A stretch of 64,000 nt of DNA from Pseudomonas sp. Z8(2022) (GCF_025837155.1 NZ_CP107549.1:2604001-2668000), one strand, 5' to 3'; positions 1 to 8,594 are shown, counted from the first letter of the stretch. Made by a program: numbers and translations. The notes: generated by a model from the sequence alone, not told the origin.

Positions 1-230
1 ATGAAGCCGCCGTGCAGCAGCGACTGGACGAAACCCTGGAACAGATCCGTCAATGCGCGCCACAGGCCAATGCTCAGACTAAAGCCCTGCTGCTGGCCAG
101 CGAACGCGAAACCCTCGGCCCGCTGCTTGACCGCGCCGCCGAACAGTTCGCCGCCGCCGTGACTGGCGCCGAAGGTATCGAAGGCACCATGGCCTTCGTG
201 CAGAAGCGCAAGCCGAAGTGGGCTCAATAG
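1..230 (+). CDS. atuE: C-terminal end of an enoyl-CoA hydratase, probably AtuE (partial)
   Basis: Only about the last 75 codons are present; the reading frame is open to the left edge, so the gene starts outside the window. The visible part is a helical tail of the kind that closes crotonase-fold hydratases, ending in a lysine-rich segment with a PKW close to the stop. The fragment itself is weak evidence. The assignment rests on position: in known atu clusters the isohexenylglutaconyl-CoA hydratase AtuE directly precedes the biotin-carrying carboxylase AtuF and the short-chain dehydrogenase AtuG, which is the order here. AtuE hydrates isohexenylglutaconyl-CoA in the acyclic terpene pathway. 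The alternative is the LiuC hydratase of the leucine pathway, but there HMG-CoA lyase, not a dehydrogenase, would follow the carboxylase. Confidence 0.65.
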   Translation, partial: EAAVQQRLDETLEQIRQCAPQANAQTKALLLASERETLGPLLDRAAEQFAAAVTGAEGIEGTMAFVQKRKPKWAQ

Positions 231-268
231 AAACTCCTCCCCCCCAAGGGATAGAGAACAAATAGACC

Positions 269-290
269 GTAGCCCGGATGCAATCCGGGG
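269..290. repeat. REP-like palindrome, family A (single copy)
   Basis: GTAGCCCGGAT followed by a short spacer and ATCCGGG forms an imperfect inverted repeat. The same core occurs at 3290, 17439/17478 and 49714/49751. It lies between the hydratase gene and atuF, ending about 20 bases before the atuF start, so it would be part of the transcript. Confidence 0.75.
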
Positions 291-312
291 ATTGCCCCAC
301 AGGAGCACACAG

Positions 313-2301
313 ATGCCCGCATTCAACAAGATTCTGATCGCCAACCGTGGCGAGATCGCCTGCCGGGTGATGCGCACCGCCAAGGAACTCGGCTACCGCA
401 CCGTGGCGGTGTACTCCGAGGCCGACGCCGGCGCGCGCCATGTGCAGGTGGCTGACGAGGCCGTGTGCATCGGCCCGGCCCAGGTCAATCAGTCCTACCT
501 GGTGATCGACAACATCATCAATGCGGCGAAGAAGACCGGCGCCGACGCCATTCACCCGGGCTACGGCTTCCTCTCCGAGAACGCCGACTTCGCCCGCGCC
601 TGTGAAGCCGCAGGCATCGTCTTCATCGGCCCGACCGTCGAAGCCATCCACCTGATGGGCTCCAAGCGCCTGTCGAAGATCGCCATGATCGAGGCCGGTG
701 TGCCCTGCATCCCCGGCTACGAAGGCTCGGCGCAGGATGACGAGACCCTGATCAGGGAAGCCGAGCGCATCGGCTACCCGCTGATGATCAAGGCCAGCGC
801 TGGCGGCGGTGGCCGCGGCATGCGCCTGGTGCACCAGGCCAGCGAACTGTCCGAGCAGATCCGCACCGCCCGCTCCGAGGCGCAGAACGCCTTCGGCTCC
901 GGCGAGCTGATCCTCGAGCGCGCGGTGATCCGCCCGCGTCACGTGGAGGTCCAGGTGTTCGGCGACCAGCACGGCAACATCGTGTATCTGGGCGAGCGCG
1001 ACTGCTCGGTGCAGCGCCGTCACCAGAAGGTGGTCGAGGAAGCGCCCTGCCCGGTCATGACGCCGGAGCTGCGCAAGGCCATGGGCGAAGCCGCGGTCAA
1101 GGCGGCCGCCAGCGTCAACTATGTCGGCGCCGGCACCGTGGAGTTCCTCCTCGATGCCTCCGGCGAGTTCTTCTTCCTGGAAATGAACACCCGTCTGCAG
1201 GTGGAACACCCGGTTACCGAACTGATCACAGGACAGGACCTGGTGGCCTGGCAGATCCGCGCCGCCGAAGGCCAGCAGCTGCCGCTGACCCAGGACGAGA
1301 TCCAGCTCAACGGCCACGCCATCGAGGTGCGCCTGTACGCCGAGGATTCGGCCAACAACTTCCTGCCGCAGACCGGCCGCGCCCTGCGCTGGGCACCGGA
1401 ACTGCTGGACGGCGTGCGCATCGACCACGGTCTGGTCGAAGGCCAGGAAGTCACGCCGTTCTACGACCCGATGCTGGCCAAGGTCATCGCCTACGGCGCG
1501 ACCCGCGAAGACGCCCGGCGCAAGCTGGTCCGCGCACTGGAAAACTGTGTGCTGCTGGGCGTCAACGGCAACCAGCGCTTCCTCGCCAACCTGCTGAGCA
1601 ACGCCGAGTTCGCCGCCGGCAACGCCACCACCGCGTTCATCGCCGAGCACTTCGCCAGCGATGAAAGCCTGACCCCGCAGGCCCCGGCCGCCAACGAACT
1701 GGCCATCGCCGCCGCCCTGCTCTATCAGAGCTCGGCCAACGGCACAGCCCACCAGGGCGGCCTGGCCGGCTGGCGCAGCGCCGGCAGCGCGCCGTGGCGC
1801 TTCGTCCTCAAGCAGGGCGAAACCAAGCATGCGGTGGAGCTGGACGTGCTGGGCAGCGGTACCCAGGCGCACCTCAGGGCCCGTGTCGGCGAAACGGAGC
1901 TGGAACTGAAACTGCTGGCCAGCGATGGCCGCTGGCTGACCCTGGAGCAGGACGGCGTGCGCAGCCGCCGCGCCTATCACCTGGACGGTGACAAGGTCTG
2001 GCTGTTTGGCCACTTTGGCAACCTCGAGCTGCTTGACGTCACCCACGAGCCGGCCGGTGGCCAGAACGCCGCCAGCAGTGGCGCGGTGAAAGCACCGATG
2101 GATGGCGCCATCGTCGACGTACTGGTCGAGGAAGGCGCCCGCGTCAGCAAGGGCCAGCTGCTGGTGGTGCTCGAAGCGATGAAGATGGAGCACCCGCTCA
2201 AGGCTGGTGTCGACGGCACCGTTCGCCGGATCGGCATCGCCAGGGGCGACCAGGTCAAGAGTCGCCAGCTGCTGGTGGAGATCGAAGCCGACGAAGCCTG
2301 A
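313..2301 (+). CDS. atuF: Geranyl-CoA carboxylase, biotin-containing alpha subunit
   Basis: Biotin-dependent acyl-CoA carboxylase alpha subunit of about 662 residues, the usual length. It joins a biotin carboxylase/ATP-grasp part (N-terminal motif ANRGEIACR, glycine-rich ATP loop SAGGGGRGM, the EMNTRLQVEHPVTE stretch) to a C-terminal biotinyl domain with EAMKMEH, where the biotinylated lysine is about residue 624. It carboxylates biotin with ATP and bicarbonate; a separate beta subunit (outside the window) transfers the carboxyl group to the acyl-CoA. Placement next to an AtuG-type dehydrogenase favours geranyl-CoA carboxylase AtuF over methylcrotonyl-CoA carboxylase LiuD; the alpha subunit alone cannot settle this. 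The ATG at 313 has AGGAG seven bases upstream, so it is preferred to the in-frame ATG at 292. Confidence 0.8.
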   Translation: MPAFNKILIANRGEIACRVMRTAKELGYRTVAVYSEADAGARHVQVADEAVCIGPAQVNQSYLVIDNIINAAKKTGADAIHPGYGFLSENADFARACEAAGIVFIGPTVEAIHLMGSKRLSKIAMIEAGVPCIPGYEGSAQDDETLIREAERIGYPLMIKASAGGGGRGMRLVHQASELSEQIRTARSEAQNAFGSGELILERAVIRPRHVEVQVFGDQHGNIVYLGERDCSVQRRHQKVVEEAPCPVMTPELRKAMGEAAVKAAASVNYVGAGTVEFLLDASGEFFFLEMNTRLQVEHPVTELITGQDLVAWQIRAAEGQQLPLTQDEIQLNGHAIEVRLYAEDSANNFLPQTGRALRWAPELLDGVRIDHGLVEGQEVTPFYDPMLAKVIAYGATREDARRKLVRALENCVLLGVNGNQRFLANLLSNAEFAAGNATTAFIAEHFASDESLTPQAPAANELAIAAALLYQSSANGTAHQGGLAGWRSAGSAPWRFVLKQGETKHAVELDVLGSGTQAHLRARVGETELELKLLASDGRWLTLEQDGVRSRRAYHLDGDKVWLFGHFGNLELLDVTHEPAGGQNAASSGAVKAPMDGAIVDVLVEEGARVSKGQLLVVLEAMKMEHPLKAGVDGTVRRIGIARGDQVKSRQLLVEIEADEA

Positions 2302-2326
2302 TCACTTCCCTTGATGCGTCACCCCG

Positions 2327-2377
2327 AGCCCCGCTCCAAGGCCTCACCAGAGGCCCTTGGGCGGGGCTTGGTCTTTT
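2327..2377 (+). terminator. Long hairpin with T-rich tail between atuF and atuG
   Basis: AGCCCCGC pairs with GCGGGGCT, and the stem continues inwards through CCAAGG/CCTTGG to an ACCA loop with one bulged C. A weak T run (TCTTTT) follows. It could be an intrinsic terminator or attenuator that lowers atuG expression relative to atuF. Confidence 0.55.
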
Positions 2378-2404
2378 CCGTGCAACCGCCTGTGTGGAGG
2401 CCTT

Positions 2405-3229
2405 ATGTCGCTCAACGGTAAAACCCTTTTCATCACCGGCGCCAGCCGGGGTATCGGCCGCGAGATCGCCCTCAAGGCTGCCGCCGATGGCGCCAACATC
2501 GTCATAGCGGCCAAGAGCGCCAAGCCGCATCCAAAACTGGAGGGCACCATCTTCAGTGTCGCAGCCGAAGTGGAAGCGGCTGGCGGCAAGGCCCTGGCCC
2601 TGCAGCTGGACGTGCGTGACGAGCGGGCCGTGGCAGCCGCCATGGCGCAGGCCGCCGAGCATTTTGGCGGTATCGATGCCCTGGTCAACAACGCCGGGGC
2701 GATCAAGCTGGTGGGCGTGGAAAAACTCGAACCCAAGCGCTTCGACCTGATGTACCAGATCAATACCCGCGCGGTGATGGTCTGCAGCCAGGCCGCACTG
2801 CCCTATCTGAAAAACAGCGCGGGCGGGCATATCCTCAACCTCTCCCCACCACTCAACCTGGACGCCAAGTGGTTCGCCCAGCACGGCCCCTACACCGTCA
2901 CCAAGTACGGCATGAGCATGCTCACCCTGGGCATGAGCGAAGAGTTCAGGAAGTACGGCATCAGCGTCAATTCCCTATGGCCGAAGACCATGATCGCCAC
3001 CGCCGCCATCGAGTTCGAACTGGGCAGCCGCGACGCCTTCAAGCGCGCCCGCACACCGGCGATCATGGCTGACGCGGCCCATGTGATCCTCTCCAGTCAG
3101 GGCCGCAGCATCACCGGGCGCCTGCTGATCGACGAGGACATTCTGCGCGAACAGGGCGTCAGTGATTTCGAGCAGTACCGCTTCGATCCCGCCGGCGGCA
3201 GCCTGGTGCCGGACCTGTTCGTGGATTGA
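2405..3229 (+). CDS. atuG: Short-chain dehydrogenase AtuG (HSDL2-like)
   Basis: NAD(P)-dependent short-chain dehydrogenase of 274 residues. The Rossmann glycine motif TGASRGIG is at about residues 11-18, NNAG at about 96-99, and the active-site region has a serine (NLSPP) followed by YTVTK. The SPP context and the internal insertion resemble the hydroxysteroid-dehydrogenase-like 2 subfamily, to which AtuG belongs as I recall it. Its exact step in acyclic terpene degradation is not established. It follows atuF in the same direction after a 103-base gap containing a strong hairpin. The ATG at 2405 is chosen because the protein then starts with the compact MSLNGKTLFITG typical of the family and GGAGG lies upstream; the frame is open further upstream without a domain. 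Confidence 0.75.
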   Translation: MSLNGKTLFITGASRGIGREIALKAAADGANIVIAAKSAKPHPKLEGTIFSVAAEVEAAGGKALALQLDVRDERAVAAAMAQAAEHFGGIDALVNNAGAIKLVGVEKLEPKRFDLMYQINTRAVMVCSQAALPYLKNSAGGHILNLSPPLNLDAKWFAQHGPYTVTKYGMSMLTLGMSEEFRKYGISVNSLWPKTMIATAAIEFELGSRDAFKRARTPAIMADAAHVILSSQGRSITGRLLIDEDILREQGVSDFEQYRFDPAGGSLVPDLFVD

Positions 3230-3289
3230 ACAGCGCTGGATATGACCGGCCTCTTCTCCACTTGGGAGAGGGAATGCGTTTTCGACTTC

Positions 3290-3314
3290 GTAGCCCGGAT
3301 TTCATCCGGGCTAC
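3290..3314. repeat. REP-like perfect palindrome, family A
   Basis: GTAGCCCGGAT, TTC, ATCCGGGCTAC: an 11-bp perfect inverted repeat with a 3-base loop. It lies between the convergent genes atuG and the lipoprotein gene, where such palindromes often sit and may stabilise mRNA ends. Confidence 0.8.
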
Positions 3315-3356
3315 GTACGGGGCTGCCTTGGGCGCTGCAGCGTTACCGCCTCTGAG

Positions 3357-3848
3357 CTACTGCTTGAACTCGAACTGCAGCTCGGCACCTTCAATGGAGT
3401 CCCAGTAGTCATCCACGTGCTCGTTGCTGATCAACCGACCGCTGATCTGGAACGGACTTTCGACTTCGGTTTTCTCACCAAACAATGGCGGCAACAGTGG
3501 GGCAAGTTCATCGCGGGTCTCGCTTTCCAGCGCCTGCTCGAACAACTCCTGCGGCAGGCTGAGATCCAGCGCCGGTTTGGACTCGGACTCTGCCGGCTTG
3601 GGTTGCGGCACCACGGCGGGCCCGGGCTTGGCGGCGATGGGCTCCCTGGCGGGGGCGGCAGGCTTGCTTTCGACCGTTCTGGCAGGCGATGCCGGCTCGA
3701 CAGGCTCGGATTTGCCGGCTGGTGCGGGTTCGGGTGCGGTAATTGCTGCGGGCTCTGGCTGGGCATGCTGCGCAACAGGCTCGGACGCGCGCTCACAGGC
3801 GCTCAGCCAGGCCAGGCTCAGCAACAGGAAAATGGTCTTACGCATCAT
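3357..3848 (-). CDS. Hypothetical proline/alanine-rich lipoprotein
   Basis: A 163-residue protein with a lipoprotein signal: basic MMRKT, a hydrophobic stretch, then LSAC with the lipidated cysteine at residue 18. A low-complexity linker rich in Pro, Ala, Glu and Lys (about residues 20-100) follows, then a small C-terminal domain (about 105-163) that I do not recognise. The linker suggests a tether that spans part of the periplasm. It lies 90 bases downstream of the anti-sigma gene on the same strand, so it may share that transcript or be a target of the sigma factor; neither can be shown here. No clear Shine-Dalgarno sequence is seen before the paired ATG codons. Function unknown. Confidence 0.7.
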   Translation of the reverse strand: MMRKTIFLLLSLAWLSACERASEPVAQHAQPEPAAITAPEPAPAGKSEPVEPASPARTVESKPAAPAREPIAAKPGPAVVPQPKPAESESKPALDLSLPQELFEQALESETRDELAPLLPPLFGEKTEVESPFQISGRLISNEHVDDYWDSIEGAELQFEFKQ

Positions 3849-3938
3849 GGAAGAAGAGTAACTCGATCAGTAACGCGCCCATGCTCCCCCGCCTGGGCGC
3901 GTCTGACAAGCTGGCTTACAAGACTTTTACCCGGCAGC

Positions 3939-4619
3939 TCATTCAGCTGACGGCTCACTGAGATGCTCGAGCTCGGCTTCGATATCCAGTTGCGGGTAGT
4001 CGGCCTGCAATTGTTCCAGCAACCGCTGCGCCTCCTCCTGCTTATCGGTGTTGCGCAGCTCCAGCAGACGCAGCAGCGCCTCGCGCGGTTCGCTCTGGAT
4101 CACCAGTTCGGCCATCGGAGCGATTGCGGCGGTGCTGGCCATCGGCGTATCGGCAACTGCAGCAGGCGCCACCGGCCGTGCCATGGCCTCAGCCTTGAGG
4201 CGCTCCAGGGGCATGGCCATGCGCGCCATCGGCTCGCTCTCGGCTGCACGCTTGGCTGCCATGGGCGCAGGTGCTGGCACGGCCGGGCTCATCGCCACAC
4301 TGGACGGCACTGCGTCGAAGGCATCCGGTGTCTGCTCCAGCGTGCGCCAGGTCAGGCTGACGCCGATCCCGACACAGGCCAGCCCGGCGACGGCAACCGA
4401 CCAGCGCTGGCGACCACTGCCGAACAGCCATTGGTGCAAACGCTGCGTCCAACCGGCGTTGTCGCTGTCGATCTGGGCCTGCTGCGCTTCACGGGCCGCC
4501 GTACTGGCCGCGGCCAGGATACGGGCATCCAGCTCGGTCGAGGGTTCGCCGCTGCCATGGGCACGGAAATGCGCCAGCAGCTCCTGTTCGTGATCCAGCG
4601 GTTCTCGTTCGTGGGTCAT
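3939..4619 (-). CDS. Membrane anti-sigma factor of the adjacent ECF sigma factor
   Basis: A 226-residue protein with one membrane segment (about residues 73-90). The N-terminal cytoplasmic part would bind the sigma factor, and the Ala/Met/Pro-rich C-terminal part would be periplasmic. The His-x3-Cys-x2-Cys zinc motif of ZAS-type anti-sigma factors is absent. The start ATG overlaps the sigma gene stop (ATGA), which implies translational coupling and a sigma/anti-sigma pair. P. aeruginosa has such a pair (PA2896/PA2895, sbrI/sbrR, linked to swarming and biofilm) next to atu genes, so this is probably the orthologous anti-sigma gene. That link is from memory and gene order, not from alignment, so I leave the symbol empty. 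Confidence 0.8.
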   Translation of the reverse strand: MTHEREPLDHEQELLAHFRAHGSGEPSTELDARILAAASTAAREAQQAQIDSDNAGWTQRLHQWLFGSGRQRWSVAVAGLACVGIGVSLTWRTLEQTPDAFDAVPSSVAMSPAVPAPAPMAAKRAAESEPMARMAMPLERLKAEAMARPVAPAAVADTPMASTAAIAPMAELVIQSEPREALLRLLELRNTDKQEEAQRLLEQLQADYPQLDIEAELEHLSEPSAE

Positions 4620-5188
4620 GCGGACAACTCCTCGGTGGCCAGCAGCCGGCGCAGTTTCTGCAGGGCATAGCGCAGACGGCTCTTGACCGTCTCGGCAGGC
4701 GTGCGGGTCAACTCGGCAATCTCGTTCAGTTCCAGGTCGCCATGAGCGCGCAGCAGGAACACCTCGCGCTGGTCTTCCGGCAGGTCGGCCAATGCCGCCT
4801 GCAACCGCTCGCTATCACGGCTCAGGCCCCACTGCTGCTCAGGGCCCGGCTGCGGGTCGGCCTGGGCGTGCTGGCCTTCGTCGTATTCGTCATGCCCGGC
4901 CTGATGACGACCCGCCTTGCGCCAGTGGTCGATCAGGCGATTGCGGGCGATCTGGTACAGCCAGGTCTTGAACAGCACCGCCTCGCGCTGCTCGCTCTGA
5001 CTGCGGATCAGGCTCATCCAGGTTTCCTGAAACACTTCCTCGGCCAGGGCATGATCGCCGCACAGGCCAAGCAGAAAACGGAACAGGCCCAGCCGATGGC
5101 GCTGGTACAGCACATTGAAGGCCGCGGCATCGCCGCGCCGGTAACGCCGCAATAAAGCGGCGTCGTCATCCGTGAGAGGTGCGTTCAC
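4616..5188 (-). CDS. ECF-family RNA polymerase sigma factor
   Basis: A 190-residue sigma-70-family factor. Region 2 is at about residues 24-95 (YQRHRLGLFRFL, AEEVFQETW, FKTWLYQIARNRLIDHWR). An acidic linker follows, then region 4 at about 130-180 (LPEDQREVFLLRAHGDLELNEIAEL and TVKSRLRYALQKLRR). The start is a GTG that overlaps the stop of the upstream VWA gene (GTGA), and its own stop overlaps the anti-sigma start (ATGA), so three proteins are made from one coupled message. The likely counterpart in P. aeruginosa is SbrI (PA2896), inferred from neighbourhood. It would direct polymerase to a small regulon after release from the anti-sigma factor. Confidence 0.9.
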   Translation of the reverse strand: MNAPLTDDDAALLRRYRRGDAAAFNVLYQRHRLGLFRFLLGLCGDHALAEEVFQETWMSLIRSQSEQREAVLFKTWLYQIARNRLIDHWRKAGRHQAGHDEYDEGQHAQADPQPGPEQQWGLSRDSERLQAALADLPEDQREVFLLRAHGDLELNEIAELTRTPAETVKSRLRYALQKLRRLLATEELSA

Positions 5189-6882
5189 TGCTGAACTCGT
5201 ACTGGTGTGGAGCCGGAAGTTTGCAGGCTCTGGGCAATTTCGGCCAGCTGGATGAATTCGCCGCGCAGGCCGAAGCGATCCTCGCCCCTGGCCGAGCGCG
5301 CCAGTTCGATGCTTTGCGCCAGACCGAAGTCGCCCATGTAACGACCGTCCTTGAGCTGCTGGGCGAAGGCGGCAACCGCCGAGGCGAAACGCAGATCCTC
5401 GCTGGCGGCGTTCATCGGCTTGGCCTCGTCACGCGCGATGGGGCGCTCCAGCAGTCGACTGCTCGCCTCGCCCGGCACCTTGTAGCGAATCCGCAACCAG
5501 GCCAGTTCGCCACTCCCGCTCACGGGCTGGGCATTGCTCTGATAGCGCAGCGGCTCCAGCCAGCCCTTGCCACCTGCCGGGACGATCTCGTAGAGCGCAG
5601 TGACCGTGTGACCTGCGCCAATGTCGCCGGCATCGACCTTGTCATTGCTGAAGTCCTCGCGCTTGAGGGCGCGGTTCTCATAGCCCAGCAGCCGATATTC
5701 GCTGACTTCGGCCGGGTTGAACTCCAGCTGCAGCTTCACGTCGCTGGCCACCGTAGCCAGGGTCGAGCCGAGCTGATCCACCAGCACCTTGCGCGCCTCG
5801 CGCAGGTTGTCGATATAGGCATAGTTGCCGTTGCCTGCGTCGGCCAGTTGCTCCATCAGGCGCTCGTTGTAGTTGTCCACGCCGAATCCCAGGGTAGTCA
5901 GCGAGACGCCGCTCTTGCGCTTGTCGGCGGCCAGCTGCTTGAGACTGTCGAAGTCGCTGATACCTACGTTGAAGTCACCATCGGTGGCCAGCAGGATGCG
6001 GTTGATACCACCGTCGATCAGGTGCTTGCTCGCCTGCTGATAGGCCAGCTGGATACCCGACTCGCCCGCCGTCGAGCCAGCAGCAGTCAGTTGATCGATG
6101 GCCGCGCGAATCTTTGCCTTTTCGCTGCCTGGCGTGGAATCCAGAACCACCTGGCTGTCTCCGGCATAGGTGACCAGCGAGACGCGGTCCTGCGGACGCA
6201 GCTGGTCGACCAGCAGCTTCAGCGTGCCCTGCACCATTGGCAGGCCTTCGCGGCGATGCATCGAGCCGGACACGTCGACCAGAAACACCAGGTTGGCCGG
6301 AGGCAGCTCATCCACGCTGCGGTCCGACGCCTTGATGGCGATACGCAGCAGGCGCGTCTGCGGGTTCCACGGTGTCACCGCCAGCTCGGTGCTGACGCCG
6401 AAAGGTACGTCTCCCTGCGGCAACGGATAGGCATAGGGGAAATAGTTGACCAGCTCCTCCAGGCGTACCGCGTCCTTCGGCGGCAGTTGCCCGCCATTGA
6501 GGAAGCGCCGCACGTTGGCATAGCTGCCGGTATCGACATCGATGCTGAAGGTCGATACCGGCGTCTCGGCGACGGCGAACACCGGGTTGTCGGCATAGGC
6601 CTGGTACTGCTCACGTGACACGTCACGATAGCTCGGCGGCAGGATATCGGAGATGGGAGCCGGCGCGTAGGCCAAGGTCGCCATACGCTTCCGACTGGCC
6701 TCGACAGGCATCGCTGCAGCAGGAGGAATAGCCACACGCTCAGTTACGAGCGACGGAGCCTCCAGCCTGGCCTGCACCTCGGGCTCCGGGCCGGAGCCAC
6801 TGCACGCGGCGAGCAGCAACAGGGTGCCAGCCGGGAAGCCGACGGCAAACGGACGAACGAGCAACGAGGAACAAGCGGACAT
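5185..6882 (-). CDS. VWA-domain lipoprotein (YfbK-type) upstream of the sigma factor
   Basis: A 565-residue lipoprotein. The signal peptide ends in LAAC with the lipidated Cys at about residue 27. A conserved N-terminal block (about 85-180) precedes a von Willebrand factor A domain (about 195-370) with an intact metal-ion site: DVSGS at 203-207, a later Thr and TDGDFN. The C-terminal part (about 380-550) resembles the extension found in YfbK-type proteins. Such proteins sit in the envelope and bind protein partners; their substrates are unknown. The start ATG has AGGAGG six bases upstream (6889-6894 on the plus strand), so it is preferred to the ATG at 6906. The stop overlaps the sigma gene start, placing it first in the operon and making it a candidate sensor or effector of the sigma system. 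Confidence 0.85.
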   Translation of the reverse strand: MSACSSLLVRPFAVGFPAGTLLLLAACSGSGPEPEVQARLEAPSLVTERVAIPPAAAMPVEASRKRMATLAYAPAPISDILPPSYRDVSREQYQAYADNPVFAVAETPVSTFSIDVDTGSYANVRRFLNGGQLPPKDAVRLEELVNYFPYAYPLPQGDVPFGVSTELAVTPWNPQTRLLRIAIKASDRSVDELPPANLVFLVDVSGSMHRREGLPMVQGTLKLLVDQLRPQDRVSLVTYAGDSQVVLDSTPGSEKAKIRAAIDQLTAAGSTAGESGIQLAYQQASKHLIDGGINRILLATDGDFNVGISDFDSLKQLAADKRKSGVSLTTLGFGVDNYNERLMEQLADAGNGNYAYIDNLREARKVLVDQLGSTLATVASDVKLQLEFNPAEVSEYRLLGYENRALKREDFSNDKVDAGDIGAGHTVTALYEIVPAGGKGWLEPLRYQSNAQPVSGSGELAWLRIRYKVPGEASSRLLERPIARDEAKPMNAASEDLRFASAVAAFAQQLKDGRYMGDFGLAQSIELARSARGEDRFGLRGEFIQLAEIAQSLQTSGSTPVRVQQ

Positions 6883-6968
6883 GGAGCACCTCCTGAGCAA
6901 TGGCACGAGACCTTCGCTCAGGTAGACGCAGCCCTTCGATGATTCGGGTTAAACCGGGACGCAACTAT

Positions 6969-8414
6969 TCACTCGCCCCAGGAACCGCCCGCCTCCTGAC
7001 ATAGCTGCGTTGCCAGCATGCCCAGGGTCATCAGCGCCCTCTCCGCCTCGCGGTTCCACGGGATACCGCAGTTGAGGCGCACGCAGTGGTTGAACTGCTC
7101 GGTGTTGCTGAAGATCAGCCCCGGTGCGATGGAGATGCCCTGTTGCAGGGCGCGCACGTGCAGGTCCTTGGTGTTGACCCGCGCCGGCAGGCTGACCCAG
7201 AGAATGAAGCCGCCCTTGGGTCGGGTCATCTGCGTACCGGCAGGGAAATACTGCTGCACTGCCAGCTGGAAGGCGCTGAGATTCTTGCGATACTCCTGAC
7301 GGATATGCCGCAGGTGGCGGTCATAGCCACCATTTTCCAGGTAGGCCGCGACCGCCATCTGCGTGACGCTGCACGCCGAATGGGTGGAAAAGGTCTGCAG
7401 GCGCTGGACCTCGTCCTGATACTTGCCGGCCACGATCCAGCCGATGCGCACCCCTGGCGAAAGCGTCTTGGAGAAGCTCGAGCAGTAGATCACCCGGCTG
7501 TCGCGATCATGCGACTTGAGCGCCTTGGTCGGCCCCTGTTCAAACATCAGCTCGCCGTAGATGTCGTCCTCGACGATCTGGAAATCGTAATCGCCGGCCA
7601 GGCGCAACAGCTGACGCTGCCGCTCCTCGGGAATGGTGCCGCCCAGCGGGTTGGACAACCTGGCGGTGAGCACCAGCGCCTTGATCGGCCACTGGTTGGC
7701 CGCCAGTTGCAGCGCTTCCAGGCTGATGCCGTTGGTGGGGTCACAGGGAATCTCGATGACCTTGAGGCCCAGCAGATCAGCCAGTTGCAGCCAGCCGTAA
7801 TAGGTCGGCGACTCCACCGCAATCAGATCTCCCGGCTTGGTCGTCACCCTCAGCGTCATCTGCATGGCATCCACGCAACCGTGGGTGATCACCACTTCGG
7901 ACGGATCGACCACCACGCCGGCATCGCGCATGCGGATCGCCACCTGGCGGCGCAACGGCTCGAAACCGGGGCTGAACATGTAGCTGAAGGCGCGCGGGCT
8001 GTGAAAACGGGTGACTTTGGCCAGCTGCTGGTGCAACGCGCGCACCGGCAGGTAATCGACATGCGGCACCGCGGCGCCCAGCGGAAATACCCCCTCGCGA
8101 CGGGACTCGGTAAGCACCTGATTGATGATGCTGGCGCGAGTGACCAGGCCTGGCCGCTCGACCTTGGCGATATCCGGTGTCGGCGCTGTCAGCGCTGGCG
8201 TCTGGTGCACGTAAAAGCCGGATTGCGGGCGCGCGCGGATCAGCCCCTGATCCTCGAGGTTGGCGTACGCCTGCAATACCGTGGCGTGGCTGACATTGAG
8301 CTGGGCGCTCATCTTGCGAACAGAAGGCACCCGTTCGCCCGGCTGGTAGACACCACGACGAATATCTTCGGCCAACTGCTGGGCGATACGTTGATAGAGC
8401 AGCAGGTTGGTCAT
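6969..8414 (-). CDS. MocR/PdxR-type GntR transcriptional regulator with aminotransferase domain
   Basis: A 481-residue fusion. The N-terminal GntR winged helix (about 1-75, with YQPGERVPSVRKMSAQLNVS) is joined to a fold-type I aminotransferase-like domain (about 110-470) that keeps the PLP-binding lysine motif SSFSKTLSPG. MocR regulators use PLP or an amino acid as effector and usually control a neighbouring metabolic gene or themselves. Here the neighbours are envelope genes on the same strand, so no target is obvious. The ATG at 8414 has GGAGGA seven bases upstream and starts the family-typical MTNLLLYQRIAQQL; the longer frame from 8477 has no such site. Confidence 0.88.
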   Translation of the reverse strand: MTNLLLYQRIAQQLAEDIRRGVYQPGERVPSVRKMSAQLNVSHATVLQAYANLEDQGLIRARPQSGFYVHQTPALTAPTPDIAKVERPGLVTRASIINQVLTESRREGVFPLGAAVPHVDYLPVRALHQQLAKVTRFHSPRAFSYMFSPGFEPLRRQVAIRMRDAGVVVDPSEVVITHGCVDAMQMTLRVTTKPGDLIAVESPTYYGWLQLADLLGLKVIEIPCDPTNGISLEALQLAANQWPIKALVLTARLSNPLGGTIPEERQRQLLRLAGDYDFQIVEDDIYGELMFEQGPTKALKSHDRDSRVIYCSSFSKTLSPGVRIGWIVAGKYQDEVQRLQTFSTHSACSVTQMAVAAYLENGGYDRHLRHIRQEYRKNLSAFQLAVQQYFPAGTQMTRPKGGFILWVSLPARVNTKDLHVRALQQGISIAPGLIFSNTEQFNHCVRLNCGIPWNREAERALMTLGMLATQLCQEAGGSWGE

Positions 8415-8548
8415 GGCGATATCCTCCGGGTCACTGGAGCATAACAGTAACCTATTGCTACACAATTGTACCGGCACAGATGCAATCTGTTTTTCCTATG
8501 CAGCGAAACCTGCAGAGCGGTACATAGCCCTCGCCGTTCTCAGAGCAG

Positions 8549-8574
8549 AAAAAACCCCGGACGCTGCCGGGGTT
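8549..8574 (-). terminator. Rho-independent terminator after the OmpA-like gene
   Basis: On the minus strand AACCCCGG, loop, CCGGGGTT is followed by TTTTTT. It lies 21 bases beyond the stop of the OmpA-family gene and closes that operon. Confidence 0.85.
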
Positions 8575-8594
8575 GTGTCAACTCGATACTCGAC

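Noticed and set aside
79..2193. 704-codon open frame on the minus strand opposite atuF
   Set aside because: It is antisense to a clear carboxylase with all family motifs, lacks any domain, and is explained by GC-rich third positions.
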